Below, piece after piece: positions 40,701-55,700 of a stretch of DNA of 64,000 nucleotides (positions are counted from its first letter, which is position 1; each line of letters starts with the position of its first letter). The position numbers and the translations under genes are program-made. The notes beneath the pieces are model-generated. The model was not told the DNA's origin and made no database searches. It worked only from the letters and a program-made list of their open reading frames with translations. Source of the DNA: Phoronis australis (lineage: Eukaryota > Phoronida > Phoronidae); contig NMRA01000547.1 in NCBI GenBank assembly GCA_002633005.1, positions 197,561-261,560 on the forward strand, in the 5' to 3' direction.

Positions 40701-43700
40701 GTGCTTGAGTACAGTATGATTTACATTGATAACTGCATACTCATGTGTACTTGATGACTCCAGCGTTAAAGCTATAAGTTTGAGTCTGTACACAAAATCC
40801 CAAGCTTTTACTCAAAATCTTGAGTTTTTACCAAGTCTGTAGCTAAAATCTATGGGTCTTCAAGTGCAAATTCACAGCAGTTTGCGTATTCCATCATATA
40901 CTCCAGTACAGAATAACAAATAATTATCTCAAATTCGTGCTTAAGAGAACGGAAAATGACAAATGGATTTTCGATTTTGATTTCAAGTAAAAAGATTAGA
41001 TCCCAGGCCCCGAATTTCAAGTAAGACTTGTCATTATTGTCAAGACAAAGAGCACTTGATCTCAGTTATTATTGTTATAATAATTCAGTGCTCGTTAATC
41101 AGACCAAAAGGATGAAAGTTGCTAAACTTCGATCCTTCATGCCACCAACAACTTCCTTTGAGATAGTTCTGATAACATATTATTGCATTGGTACAGATAA
41201 ATCAGGGCTGTAGGAAGCAGGGGACCAGGGGGGGGCACGGGCCCCCAAAAAATTTTCAGGCATCAGGGTTAAACCGTGGCAACCGACGCGTGGGGCGGGG
41301 ACAGTCGATAAGAGAGAAAACTCAAGAGAACATTTTACATCTCTGTATCAGTGCATGGTTTACCTTTTGATGACCCTGGCCAGGACATTGTTGTTGGGGT
41401 CTCCGCTTTCTCAGCAAAGGTCGTCTAAATGCACTTGGAAACGTGCATGTAATGATTCATGCATATATTTCGAAAAATCAACAAAATTTGTAAAGCGGGG
41501 CTTTTGCGGAGCACATTAATTTACTGGATTTTTAAATTTAGTAAGTCAATTTTGCGACAACAAAACCATATTTTTCCAGAGGCCCCTCTCTGGCAAGAGA
41601 TAACGGAGACAGACACCTGTCGCTTTTTTTTCTCGAATTGTATATCCCTTGATAAAAATTGATGACTTGACAGATATCATCAATTGCTGCACATTTCTTG
41701 ATTTTTGAAAATATAGGTATTTTCACATAGAGGGGCCCCACGTCTGTAGGAGGCCATTGATGACATTCAAGTGACCACAGTTTTTATATTTCTATTGACA
41801 AATTCTTAAGGGTAAGCTTACGGAGAGAGGACCCAATGTTGGACTCGATTACGTCCATTTTCCTGTTTTTTTGTGAAATCGTGCAACCAACTTTCATGTT
41901 GAAGAAAGTCACTTCCTGCACCGTCATCTGACCACACGAGGGTGTAATGAACTGTCACTCTTTTCCAACCTTAATGATGTTTAGCTTTTCATTATTAAGT
42001 TGTCCCATTTCAGACGGTAGAGCAGTTCGGAGAAATGTCCCTTTGTCCCTCTTTACATGTAAATCTGACACTGCCAAGTATTCACCAGGGAAGTCGTGAT
42101 TCGAAATTCATCAAAAAATACATTTGTGCACAGCACAGCAGTATCAAGACATTCGACCAAAACAGCCAAAAATGTGAAAAAAATACAATAGGATTGACCA
42201 CCATCGAAAGGGAGCCAGGAATTTCAAAGAACGTGAAGACTGTTGTTTGTTAATTACACAAAAGGACGTACTACTTCCGATGGTTAGTTATAAATAATGC
42301 GACTGTTTCCCATTTTATCACTAGAATAGTATGTCTTTTGAAGATGGTTACAACGATTTGCTTGTAAGGAATTCCCACATGTGGAAAACACTGCTGTCGA
42401 GGCTTCCATTGGGGTGACCGTGTACATGTCGAATGAGTGTACCCAAATGCCCTTCTTCAGGCGTTGTTTCGCAGGGACCTTTATCAATTCAGCGTACATA
42501 TCTCTGTCGTAATCTGATGGCTGAAAATGCTTGCCACTGCTTTGTACGTTGCGTGAACGGGTAGCGCTGCGTTATTCACACGAACGAGCTAGCCAAGTAC
42601 GGCGAAGTCTATCATCCTTTGGAAAGTGATGCAAGGTACCCAAAGCGCGCGAGACGATAATGAGTACATCCTGGTACACAGCAACAGTGCGGCATGTTGA
42701 CTGACTCGTAAACAAAAGCAAACGACGACCGAACTTATCACATCCGAGGTAGAACAATGACTGACTTGACAGCTCTCAGTCTGACTGTATGAAAAGAAAT
42801 TGGCGCGAAATTCTTGCCTCCTAAAACGTCACTTCCGAAGTAGAGAACGAGAAATTAATTAAATTACGAAAAGCTGTAATTAAGTGAAAAATATGTCTGG
42901 GATAATCAACAGACCTTATTTTTGCTAAAAAAGACATGAAAAAAAGGCTGCCCTTGCCTTTAAAAATAAAGTGTAACCATGCAGTAGGCCTGCTTAGAAT
43001 CTCAGTTATTGAACCCCAGACGTTGATGTGTGTACATTTTTGGGACACAATCTGTATTATTTTCCCCAGCAACCAGAAAGTGGACTACCGCCTGTGTTTC
43101 ATCAAGGGATTCTGAAACGGCCACAAAGGCACTCATACCAGGCACCTCGGGACCTCACCTTTCCAAAAATTACTTCAAAGAATCCCCATAATAAAATGAA
43201 TTAAATTTTTCCGAAAATGGATCATAATAAAAGGAACCTTGACCTTCGACCCAGCTATAGTTACTTCAGGCAGCTCCCAGCCACCCGTCAGTGCGCTCGG
43301 GGCCTCGATGCATTCTTACTCTCCGTGAATCTTTGTTGGTTTTGGTTCACGGTTACTCAAATCCTGATGGCTGCATCCCCGGTATTACCCCCACCTATGG
43401 CGGACATGGGGGTGGGGTTCGGTACAAATATGGTGACATACAGAGAATGGGGAGGGGGCGTGACGATAACAAGGGGGTAGGTTGGCGAAGTCAAATTGGT
43501 TTGTGCACCCCTAATAATTTTTTCCTTCCTACGGGCCTGTAAATACAAAAGATGACATTATCACTTTGTGACACAGTCACTCATAGCTATCAATGCCAGA
43601 AGCACCTTTGCGGTATAAACTAAAGTCATGTGACTGCTACAAAAAAACGATTTTAGAATTAAAAAGTTGGATAATAGTCTTTCAACAATTACATTTTTCA

Positions 43701-46700
43701 ACAAGGATAAGGGTCAATGCATTAATCAGAAGTTACAACTGCACTCCAGAAGTAAACTGAAGAATTGTTTAGTGACTGCTGAATCCTCAACCAGGGTGTG
43801 TTTAGCAACAACAACAAGAATGGAAAAGCATATTACAACAGTGGCCAATAATTTGGGTTGGTGTTGATGTCAGGGTTTTCACAAATTGGCTTGTATTTAA
43901 CTGCACTCCAAAACTTCTCTACCACTCTACCCTACTACAGTGACCGAAGATGACACCATTATCTGACACTGTCTTTGTTAGAACACATTTACTTGTGTTA
44001 AAGGGGAGCCACGGCGCTATCTGTACACAGTTGGCACCGTTATTTTCAAGTTTTACTTCGGGCCTGATATCAACTAGATGCTTTTTTGTTAAAATGTAGA
44101 AATAATTTACTTGCCAAACCTGAATAGAAGTCCTATTTTTTAATAGCATCTCATGCAAAACCGGAACATTTTAAAAACAAATTCCATACAGTGCATCATA
44201 AAGCATAGTGTCTGAAAGTTTCCAGTGAACGTGATCAGCCATTTTTGAGATACGATGTTCCGAAGTTGGCCAAATTTGGACTCTTTTCTAGGGTACAACA
44301 TGACCGTTAAGACCTTTTTGAACATTCCATATTGAACAGTAAAACTTACCGGTAAATTAGGGTATATGTGAAAGAGGTCTTGACGACCATCTTTTCTGGC
44401 TTGGGCCAGTTGGCTGTCTGTCTCTCGAGAATACTGAATGATAAAATAAAGAAAATGCAAGCTTTCATAAAATCTGTGACTGTTCGTTTCTTAGATTGCT
44501 TTACAACTAGGATATCATAATCATGAGAGTTTTTATGCCAATTGTTCAAATTTGAAGTATCAGCTGAATGTCACATGCATTTTACAAGATCTAAGATCAT
44601 AGATAGAACTATGCCAGAACAATATATCATGTAAGCAATACCCATTTATTCCTTTCCACTCACATATTTGGTAACATGAACAAACTCATCACTATTTCCA
44701 TATACTGTAATATTCATTTAAGGACGTTATGACAAACATTATCAGCAAATCTGCACATTTAACTAAATATCCATGTTGACGACACGTTCGTGTTACTCCA
44801 TGAGTATGACATTGACAGCTTCACACGTCACATTAACAGCTAAAACGAAAACATACTGTTCACCATGGAACCTGAGGTTGATGGTCGATTGCCATTCCTA
44901 GACTTATAAAGACGAGGTCTCTACCAAGATCACGCTATATCGCAAACACACCCACACAGACAGTATTTGAACTTCAAGTCCAACCACCATGTTCACACAG
45001 TCTGTTATGAGAACGCTACTGAACCGTGCAGAAAGATACATCACTGAGGATAAGGATACAAAGAGTGATCGTCAGCACATACACCTTGCTTTGAAAGCCA
45101 ACGACTATGAGCCATGGGCATTGTAACTTCCTCACAATCGAAACCTACCAGCACTAGTGATAACCGCTGGGATCCCATACATTTGTGGAGTGTCCGAAGA
45201 GCTACGTCGAGTCTTCAAATGCCATGAAGTCAACGCTTACTTTAAACTCTTCACATTCAGGTAGTTAAACCAAAAGAAGTCACCCCACTTGAGCAGTAAA
45301 GAGGCCATTTACATTAAGCAGTGTAACCCCCCCCCACTTAACCGTGACCAGGGACTGCAACTTCCTCCTATTTATGATTAGGTGTTACTTCCAGTTCCAC
45401 AACAGCGGGAACAACAGTCACGTGATCAATGGCCTGAGCTTCAGGCTTGAAAGGTTATGCTCAATTAACTAAATCTCTCCTAGTAAGTAACTTATCTAGT
45501 TTTTACCAACATGAATTTAACTCAATAAAAGAATAAAAGTATATATGATTCTGACAAAAGAAAATCCGTAGAGTTTAATTTTGAACATAACATGCCATTG
45601 ACAGGTCACGTGACTATGTTTTTTTCGAAAATTTATAGTAAAACAGTAGCATCAAGAATGAGACCTCATTTCCATAACACTGTCAAAAATGTCAAAATTG
45701 CTGTTTTCCTTTTGTTTAATACACTATAGGCTTTGATTTCATATTAGTAACATTTTTGATAATTTAGAATAAAGCATTTTGTAGAACAGTACATAAACTA
45801 TGACACAAAAACATTTTCTTTGAAGCTGGTCAGTCAAATCTGAGACAAGATGTTAAGAAGTTAGCTTAATTTTTGACATCTTTTCAGGGTTCCTTAATTG
45901 GCATAGGATTCAGGGAGATGAACATTATGAGGGTAATGAAAAAGTCACACACTTATAAACAACCCCTACTAACAACGCACTGGTTACACCAGCCAATATG
46001 CTGAATCTGAAGAGACCGTTAAGTTTCAAACAAACCTTCAGCAGTTCAGGATTTTTTCCAGAGTCCCAACCATCTCGTTCATCAACACCTCTTCCAGGAG
46101 AAGAAGTGTCTGAAATTAGTAAAACAGTATCACAGTGACACAAATAGCATGCTGTAAAAGCAATTAAGTAAACCAACATGAAAACAAGAGAAATTTGCCT
46201 AATTTCACGAAAATTTGTTCAGAAAAAAGGTAAAAGTAAAAAATGAACTTGAGAGTACAATCCTTCTGAGAGAATGTGTGTGCCATCCAATCCACAACAG
46301 GAAAATGACTGAAATTTCCATAGACATTCACAGAAGGTTTTGTAGATGCAACAGCAGACCTTAGATGCCAGATGAACAGCCAGTACATATGAATATGTGG
46401 ATGCACGAAAAGGATATATATATATCAACATTTCATCTCATACATTTCAGATTTCATCCAGACTCATAACTTTAGATAAACTTTGCAAACAACCCAAGCT
46501 ATACACAATACACTAACTGAAGGAGGATCAAGCACTATGTTTCAACTATAACTTTGACCTCAAAAGAACAGAAATAATACCAGGCTTACACCAAACAATA
46601 TTCTACACATAATTCTCACATAAAAATCCCAATATCACTGCAGAAAAACAAAATAATTTGGCACAATTCAAAGCACTGTATATCAGAAATGGCAGACTGA

Positions 46701-49700
46701 GATGAGCCAATTTCGAAAAGCCTAAGTTTTGTCTGCTTCACTGGCTTAATAGCATGGCTGGGTACCTGTACTAACCTATTTTATCTTCCATTCATTTTAA
46801 CAAGAGCAACGTTGAAATGCGCTGATGAATGCACCGCAGATGGTGTGCTTCTAAGGTTGTTTATGTGTATCATAAAAATGGCCACTAAATGGCGCAAAAA
46901 TGTTGAATCCATACGATAACATGCCATCACTTCTTTAACAGCAAACTATTTACCAAATTTCATAAAAATCTGTCAAGGAACTTCAGGGAAATAAAAGGAA
47001 AATGGAAGAAAATCAAATTCCCACTAGAGGGCACAGCGTTCATTGGCTCCGCCTGAAAGTTGTCGTTGTCTGTTGTTAGCTTCCTAAATTTAATGAAGAT
47101 CCTGTAGTGGGTTTAGGAGACACAGCTATGGGTGCAAAACAAAACATAACTACCACTAGGAGGCACAGCAGTAGTCAAAGTCGTCATCGTCAACAGTCCT
47201 CTTCACACTGAGATCATATACTCTTGGTGGACGCCAAAAAACAGACTCTGTCATGTTTTTACCCGTGTGTGGGTGGGCGCAGGTTGTTACAGACCGGTGC
47301 TAATAGCTTTCGGAGTGACGATTGACTGAAGACTGGTTCGAGTTAATCCTTTATTAATCCGCACCGTACGTTCACAAGCCTACTCAAACCAAACGTCCGA
47401 CGTAATGTCTGTTTATGCTCCAGCCAATGCTGAGAAGCCTTGACTTGTGATGAACTTCTGAGACACGTTCAGCAACTGTTACACTCGTCGATTCAATAAC
47501 CTGCTGTCTCTATAGCTGGCTCTCTATTGACTATCGCTGTAACTGCTGATTCTCTTCACTGCAACTCAACTGTAGTTCTGATTAACTTACTTGAACTGAC
47601 TTGATCTTCTCTTGAACTGAATTGATATTCTCTTGAACTGACTTGATCTTCTCTTGAACTGACTTGATCAAACCCGTGCTTGTGTATTTATAGCCTAATG
47701 CATTGTTCTAGAACTTTTCATCAATTCAAGCACATTCTAGAACTTTCCTGAATCTACCCATCCATTCTACAAATATATACTAGTCTCTAGATTATTCCAG
47801 ACTGTATTAATCACTGTCATGCTAGAGTCTTCTACAAAGTTCCACACTACACTGTAGTAAACAAATTACATCATCACTGTTCTGACATCAGTCTACTAGA
47901 AAGTTCCACACTATTTTGTAGTAAACAAATTACATCATCACTGTACTTAACTCAGGGGTCATGCCAATCAAAGAGAATAACAAAACAAAACAATGCAACT
48001 AAAAATACTGTCAGACTATATTCTGACAGAGTAGAAAACAGCAAAAATGGCCACTAGGTGGCGCAAAATACCTCGATCCCATCCAAAAACGGGATTATAG
48101 CGTTATCTCACCAATAGATGCTTATATTTCAAATTTTATGAAAATCCCTTGAGGACCTTTGAAGATAGAGAGGTAAACGTAAAAACTAAAATTGCTACTA
48201 GGGAGCACACCGGTTATCAGATCCGTCTGAACGTTGTCGTCGTCGTTCGTTGTCAACATCATATAAATACACTAGCTACATTTAGTAAAGATCATGCAAA
48301 TGGTTTAGGAGATACTGCCATGGGCGCAAAAAAAAAACTGAAACAGCCACTAGGAGACGCCAAAGTAGTCGATGTCGTCAGAAAATAGTCGTCAGCTGCC
48401 CTCTTCATAGTAAGAACATACATGCCAATTTTCACAATCCTTAGAGCAGTTGGGTTCATAGAGGGGTGGAAGCCAAAAAACAGACTTGAAAACAGTAAAA
48501 ATGGCCACTAGGTAGCGCAAACTACATCAAATCTATCCGAAAACAGGAGGATAGTGTCATCTCACTAATAGATACCTAATGCCAAATTTCATGAAAATAC
48601 ATTGAGGACCTATGAAGATATAGTGGTAAACATAAAAAAAATAAAATTGCCACTAGGGGGCACACCGGGTAGTCTGATCAGTTCGAAAGCCGTCGTCATT
48701 CTTTGTCAACTTCATATAAATATACTTGCTAAATTTAATCAATATCCTGCACAGCATTTACGATACCGCCACAGGCTCAAAATCAAACAAAACTGCCACT
48801 AGGAGGCACTACAGTAGTCGAAGTCGTCAGAAAATCGTCGGCCACCCTCTTCATAGTAAGAGCATAAGTAACAGTTTTCACAATCATCCTTAGAGCGGTT
48901 TGGTTGATAGAGGGGCGGATGCCGAAAAACAGACTTGTAAAAATGGCCACTAGGTAACGCAAAATAGTCCAATGAATTTGCAAACGCATGCATAGCATCA
49001 TCTCATTAATACAGACATGCCTATGTGCCAAGTTTTATGAAAATCCTTTGAGGACCTTTGAGAAAAAAAGAGGTAAACGTAAACAAGAGCAATGCGGAGC
49101 CTTGAAGTGCGCCCACGAATGCGCCGCAAATGGTGTGCTTTTAGGGTTATTTAGTTGTATCATAACAATGGCTACTAGATGGCGCAAAAACGTACAATCC
49201 ATCCAAAAAACAGGAACATGCCATATTTCGTAAAAAGCTGTCAGGAACTTGAGAGAGACAATGGAAAACAGAATAAAATGAAATTGCCACTAGTTGGGCA
49301 CAGAATCCGTTGGATCCGCCTGAAAGTCGCCGTGCTCTGTTGTTATTTTAATACAGCTATGGACGCGAAACAAAACAAAACTACTACTAGGAGGCGCCAC
49401 AGTAGTCAGTCGCCATCATCAAACGTCCTCTTCACACTGAGAACATTTCAATATTCAAAACCATCCCTAGAAGGATTTGGTTGACAGAGGGGTGGACACC
49501 AAAACCAGGGTTTGAAAACAGCAAAAATGGCCACTACCTTGAGTATCCAAAAACAGGAGCAAAGCGTCATCTCTTCAGTAGATGCCTATATTCAAAATTT
49601 TATGAAAATCTGTTGAGGACCTTTTAAGATACAGAGGTAAATGAAAAAAACTAAAATTGCCACTAGGGGGCACATCAGTGGTCAGATCCGTCTGAAAGTC

Positions 49701-52700
49701 GTTGTCTGTTGTCAACATCATAGAAATACCTTTGCTAAATTAAGTAAAGATCCTGCAAACAGTTTAGGAGATGCAGCCATGAGCGCAAAAAAAAAAAACT
49801 GCCACTAGGAGGCACCCCACTGGACAAAGTTGTCAGAAAATCATCATCAGCCGTCCACTTCATAGTAAAAACATACATGCTGATTTTCACAATTATCCTG
49901 AAAACGGTTTGGTTGATAGACGAGTGGACGCCAAACAACAGATTCGAAAACAGTAAAAATAGCCACTAGGTGGCGCAAACTAGGACGAATCCATCTGAAA
50001 ATGGAGAGATAGCATCACATCATTAACAGATGTGTATGCCAAATTTTATGAAACTACGTTGAGGACCTTTGAACATACAGAGGTTGATGTGAAAAAAATA
50101 AAATTGCCACTAGGTGGCACACCAGTAGTCAGATCTGTCCTAAAGTCGTCGTCCTGTGTTACTAACATCATATAAATACACTTACTAAATTTAGATCCTG
50201 CAAACGGTTTAGGACATGCAGCCATAGGCGCAAAAAAAAAACAAAATTGCCACTAGGAGGCGCCACAGTAATTGAAGTCATCGGAAAAGCATCGTCCACC
50301 GTCCACTTCATAGTAAGAACATACATGACAATTTTCGCAATCATCACTTGAGCGGTTTGGTTGATGGAGGAATGGACGGCAAAAAACAACAAAAATGGCC
50401 ACTAGGTGGCGCAAAATACCTTGAATCCATCCAAAAACAAAAGGATAGCGCCATCTTCCTAATATATGGTTATGTGCCAAATTTCATGAAAATCAGTTGA
50501 GAACCTTTGAAGATACAGAGGTAAACGTAAAAAACTAAAATTGCCACTAGGGGGCACGGGTCGGTCCGAAACTCGTCGCCCTCTATCGTCAACCCCATAG
50601 GAACACACCTGCCAAATTTCAATAAGATCTTGTAAGGGGTTTAGGGGATACAGCCGCGGACTCTGGACAGAGATTGACGGCAATATGCACCCACAAATAA
50701 ATATGTGGACGCATAAAAAATAAAGCTGTCACTAGGGGGCACACCAATAGTGGGGTCTGTCCAAAATTCGTCGTTATCTGTCATCAGCTTTATAGTAACA
50801 CATCTGCCAAATCCCATACAGCTGCAGACGCCGGACGCCCAGACCGACAGAGATGAAGGCAATATGCGACCACATATAAATATGTAGGTGCAAAATTAGG
50901 CAAAAAAGCATAATTGGCTCGAGTCAGTGGTGCGGTGAATTTTCAAAAAATAAAAATCCACCAGAGACGAGCAAAAATGATGAGGTATCTTTTTTCACCC
51001 ATTACATGCCAAATCATGACGCTTCAGCTATTGCTTTCCTTTGCTTACTCGCCCTTGGGCAGCTTTTCAAACAAAATAAACACGAGACCCTGGCTGCAAT
51101 TTATGTTGGCAGGCATTTTGCTATTTTTAGTCAAGCACAGATCTCAAAATAAGTAGTGGTAGAGACTAAAACCAACTATGCTTTTTTGGCCTTACTGGTA
51201 CTCTGCCCCGATGGTAAAGCTCAGACATTTCCATTTAACTGTCTTTCTATAAGACTTTATAGAATACAAGAGCAGTCAGGATCTCTGCCAAGTTCGATGT
51301 TAAACCCTGTTTTACTGATTTCAACCAATCATGGTTATGTCCCAACACAGCCAGAATGGCAAGTCTTAATAGATCATTCTTCGTCACTATCTTTACATAC
51401 GTCATAAAAGTGTGTAAGCACAATTAACCAGGGCCAGCAAAATTGCAGAATGCCAAAACTGTTGTATCATCCCATTCCTCGGTATACACGCAATCCCACC
51501 TTTCAAATTAACGGCCTGTTCCTGAGCCCTGGCTGCCTGTAACACCTTGTTGATAGTGTTAATCCATTCCTCTGTGTCCTGGTCACTGTCTGATGTCAAG
51601 TAGTGAACAGATTTGTCCTGCATGTGCACCTCAAATGCGTGCCGACCTTTTTTGTCGTTCTGTGGAAGCAGGATGAACAAAATGAAATAACACTGAGTCA
51701 ATGTTAGATGTTACAGTGTATCCTGCACCATCTGAGAGCTTGTCCCTTATTCATGTGAATCACGATACTTGATTCATGACCCATTGTCACCAGTTATTTT
51801 CATAACAAGAAACCAAAGTTCAGGACGGGTAAGTGCATAATCCTTACAATATTGCCTAGTATCCAGTTATTACGAAGTTGCTGTTTAGGAGTCAGTCACT
51901 GGCAACAACTATTGCCATCGGTTTCAAATTTGTTGCGGTAGCTATGATACAAATCAGCATGAACCAAAGTAACAAGATTTTCAAATTTATCCACAACACC
52001 TTAACCATTCAATGTGTTATTTCATCCTGAGTGCATTTAAATTGTAAGAAACTGTCACTTGGTTATCATCTGCAATCTGACTTCAATATCATAACCACTT
52101 GATACTAGTGCTCTGAATCCACTCTCAATGTTAATTCACAATGCATCGAACATATTGGCAGTCTTGTCTAAAAGTTTGTAATTTCCTGCTGCAGTATGTT
52201 GCAATTGTGAAAATGATGTCAAAGTCACCAAAATCAAGTGAAGATGCCCCACCTAAACCTAATGCAGATGCTGCGGCATGACCTTCAGATTTAAAAAAAG
52301 GTTCTGTTGACGTCCGCCATGAGTTTAAACAAAATATGTTAGTTCAAAGGAAAAATTATACAGTTAGACGAACTTACCTTAAGTGAAGGATGACTGTAAT
52401 TTTATGTATCCCCAGAATTCCCCCAGAGTGCTAACATGAGATACGGACATGCGCAAAGCGAACCATTCTTTAAAGCTCTTCTGTGATCAAGAGAGTGCTA
52501 ACAGGGTGGGATGNGTATAACTTGCGCGAAAAAACCTTCCAAAGGAAAAACACGTCTTCCTCCAGAAGATAAGTCCGTGGAATGGTTCGCTTTGCGCATG
52601 TCCGTATCTCATGGTAGTACTCGGGGGAATTCTGGGAGGAATAAAATTCACCACCATGATATTGTACATCTCTAATTTGGAGTATTCGCTAGGGTTGTAA

Positions 52701-55700
52701 TGTAATCACTTCCATACCTATAGGTATTCTACCACAGCTTGAGCTCCTTTATACAGGAAATGATGTTCAACAGTTTTCAGTAACAATCTTATCTGGCGTT
52801 GCATTCCTGATTATCAATTAGCTTTTTCACACCATTTTTTCAAAATTTCTTCTAATGAATGTTACCTTGACAACATCAGCGGCCGAGTCCAAGTAGATGA
52901 CTCCCTTTGCATCTAGTTTTTTGTCATCTTTGTGAAACTCTAGGGCATATGTAGTGTCTGCTTGTTGCTTCAAATAGCAATAGCGCTTCTTATATGCCTG
53001 CACAGAAACAACAGTTTATGGAAGACAATGCCAACCAATCAAATGACGTGCGTGGACCAAAGTTGCAGCAGGCCACCAAATGTTACTTCTTGGTAAAACT
53101 AAATTATGATACAGTTTACTTGCTGCACACCATATTTATTGTTTCTCAAAACACCCCACTTCCACAAAGAATAACTAACTACTTGAACATGTCTGCTGTA
53201 AATTGATCGGTAATTGATTTGTGGCCAGAAATGTTGAATTTGAAGGATTATATTCTTAATTTTTTTTGTAATTAACAATAAAAAAAATATTAGAATCATG
53301 GTATTAACTGGTAATGAATATGCAACCACAGTACACAACAATCGATGTGTGTAGACAAGGCTTTACCTTTGTAAAACTAAAACTTGACTCAGTGGTGCTA
53401 TCTGGTCCTCTGTAAACCCATCCACACTTGGTGATATGACCAATATCTCTTGGCAAAGAGTTAGTCCCTGCCTGCAAAATGAAACGCTCATTGCACACTG
53501 GAAGAACAAGTCCTTCAGCCAAAGCAACAATATTAAATGTGAATATAGGTTATTCCACATACATAGGAATACTACTGCCATATCCTATTGAGAACTCATT
53601 TCGTCTGGGAATGTCCCAACGAGACCGAATTTACCGAAGGAGACTGCTCACCAACCGTGAAATACGGCTTCTGCCGTTGAATACAGCCTCTACCATTGTA
53701 TACAGATTGGCTCTACTTTCCCGTATTTCACAGTTGATAACGTGACGTATACAACAACCATATTTTCACATATATGGGATAAAGAGTGTTATCTCAGCAC
53801 TTTCAAAAGCTGCTTTGAGCATATCAGCCATCCTGTAAAATATAACGATCAAAAAAATTTCACAGAAATACAGAACAGATTCTAGCAAGACTGAATATTT
53901 GAAAATAAAACAAACAAGTAATTGTCAACCCTTGTGAAATACTGTCATGTTTCATCAGATAACTTTTTAATCATACAAGAGCAACGCAGAGCGTTGAAAT
54001 GCGCCCACAATTGCACCGTATACGGTATCCTTCTAGGGTTGTTTATTGGTACCATAAAGTGGCCAGTAGACGGCATATATGTAGTATGTTGTACTTTGCA
54101 AAATGGAAAGGCATGGTCCTTGTCTCCTCAATAGGCTAGGGGCAAAATGTGAGTAGTCTTCATAATACAAGCACATCCTATACACCAGTTGCTTAAAGCA
54201 CCACAGAAACATAGAATTAAAAACAAATTTACCAACATACGAGATTAGCACAGCATTAGAATGCCAGAAACAAATTTCTACTTGGAACTTTTCCTTCATA
54301 GTCACGAAGTAACACAAAGTATACACCTGAAGACCTATGAAAATACAGAGGTCAATGTAAAATACTAAAATTGCCACTAGAGGCAAATACTAAAATTGCC
54401 ACTAGAGGCATACCGGTAATCAGAATCATCCTAAAGTCGTCATCGTCCGTTGTCAACATCACATAAATACACTTGCTAAATTTAGTAAAGATCCTGCAAA
54501 CGGTTTGGGAGATACAGCCATGGGCGCAAAAAAACAAAACTGCCACTAGGAGGTGCCACAGTGGTCCAAATCGTCTGAAAATCATTGTCAGCTGTCTTCC
54601 TTATAGTAAGCACATACACGCCAATTTTCACAATCATCCTTTGAGCGGTTTGGTTGATAGAGGGGTGGACGCAAAAATACAGACTCGAAAACAGTAAAAA
54701 TGGCCACTAGGTGGCGCAAACTACGTCGAATCCATCTGAAAACAGTAGGATAGCGTCATCTCACTAATAGGTGCCTACATACCAAATTTCATGAAAATCC
54801 GTTCAATACTTTTGAAGATACAAAGGTAAGCGTAAAAAACTAAAATTGCCACTAGGGGGCACACCGGTAGTCGGATCCGACCAAAAGTCGTCATCTTCCG
54901 TTGTTAACATCATATAAATATACTTACACAATTTGTAAAGATCCTGCGAACGGTTTAGGAGATACAGCCATAGGCGCAAAAAAACAAAACTGCCACTAGG
55001 AGGCGCCACAGTAGTCGAAATCGTCGGAAAATCATCGTCAACCATCCTCTACATAGTAAGCATATACATGCCAATTTTCACAATCATCCTTTGAGCGGTT
55101 TGGTTGATAGAGGGGTGGACGCACAAAAACAGACTCGAAAACACTAAAAATGGCCACTAGGTGGCGCAAACTATGTCGAATCCATCTGAAAACGGGAGGA
55201 TAGCGTCATCTCACTAATAGGTGCCTACATACCAAATTTCATGAAAATCCGTTCAGGACTTTTGAAGATACAAAGGTAAGCATAAAAAACTAAAATTGCC
55301 ACTAGAGGGCACACTGGTAGTCGGATCCGTCCAAAAGTCGTCATCTTCCGCTGTTAACATCATATAAATAAACTTACACAATTTCGTAAAGATCCTGCGA
55401 ACGGTTTAGGAGATACAGCCATAGGCGCAAAAAAAACAAAACTGCCACTAGGAGGTGCCACAGTAGTCGAAATTGTCTGAAAATCATTGTCAACCGTCCT
55501 CTACATAGTAAGCATATACATGCCAATTTTCACAATCATCCTTTGAGCGGTTTGGTTGATAGAGGGGTGGACGCACAAAAACAGACTCAAAAACACTAAA
55601 AATGGCCATTAGGTGGCGCAAACTATGTCGAATCCATCTGAAAACGGGAGAATAGCGTCATCTCACTAATAGGTGCCTACATACCAAATTTCATGAAAAT

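Noticed and set aside
43357-43548. G-rich plus / C-rich minus frames near 43.4 kb as a gene
   Set aside because: Openness follows from the GGGGTGG/CCCCACC-rich sequence; no domain or splice support.
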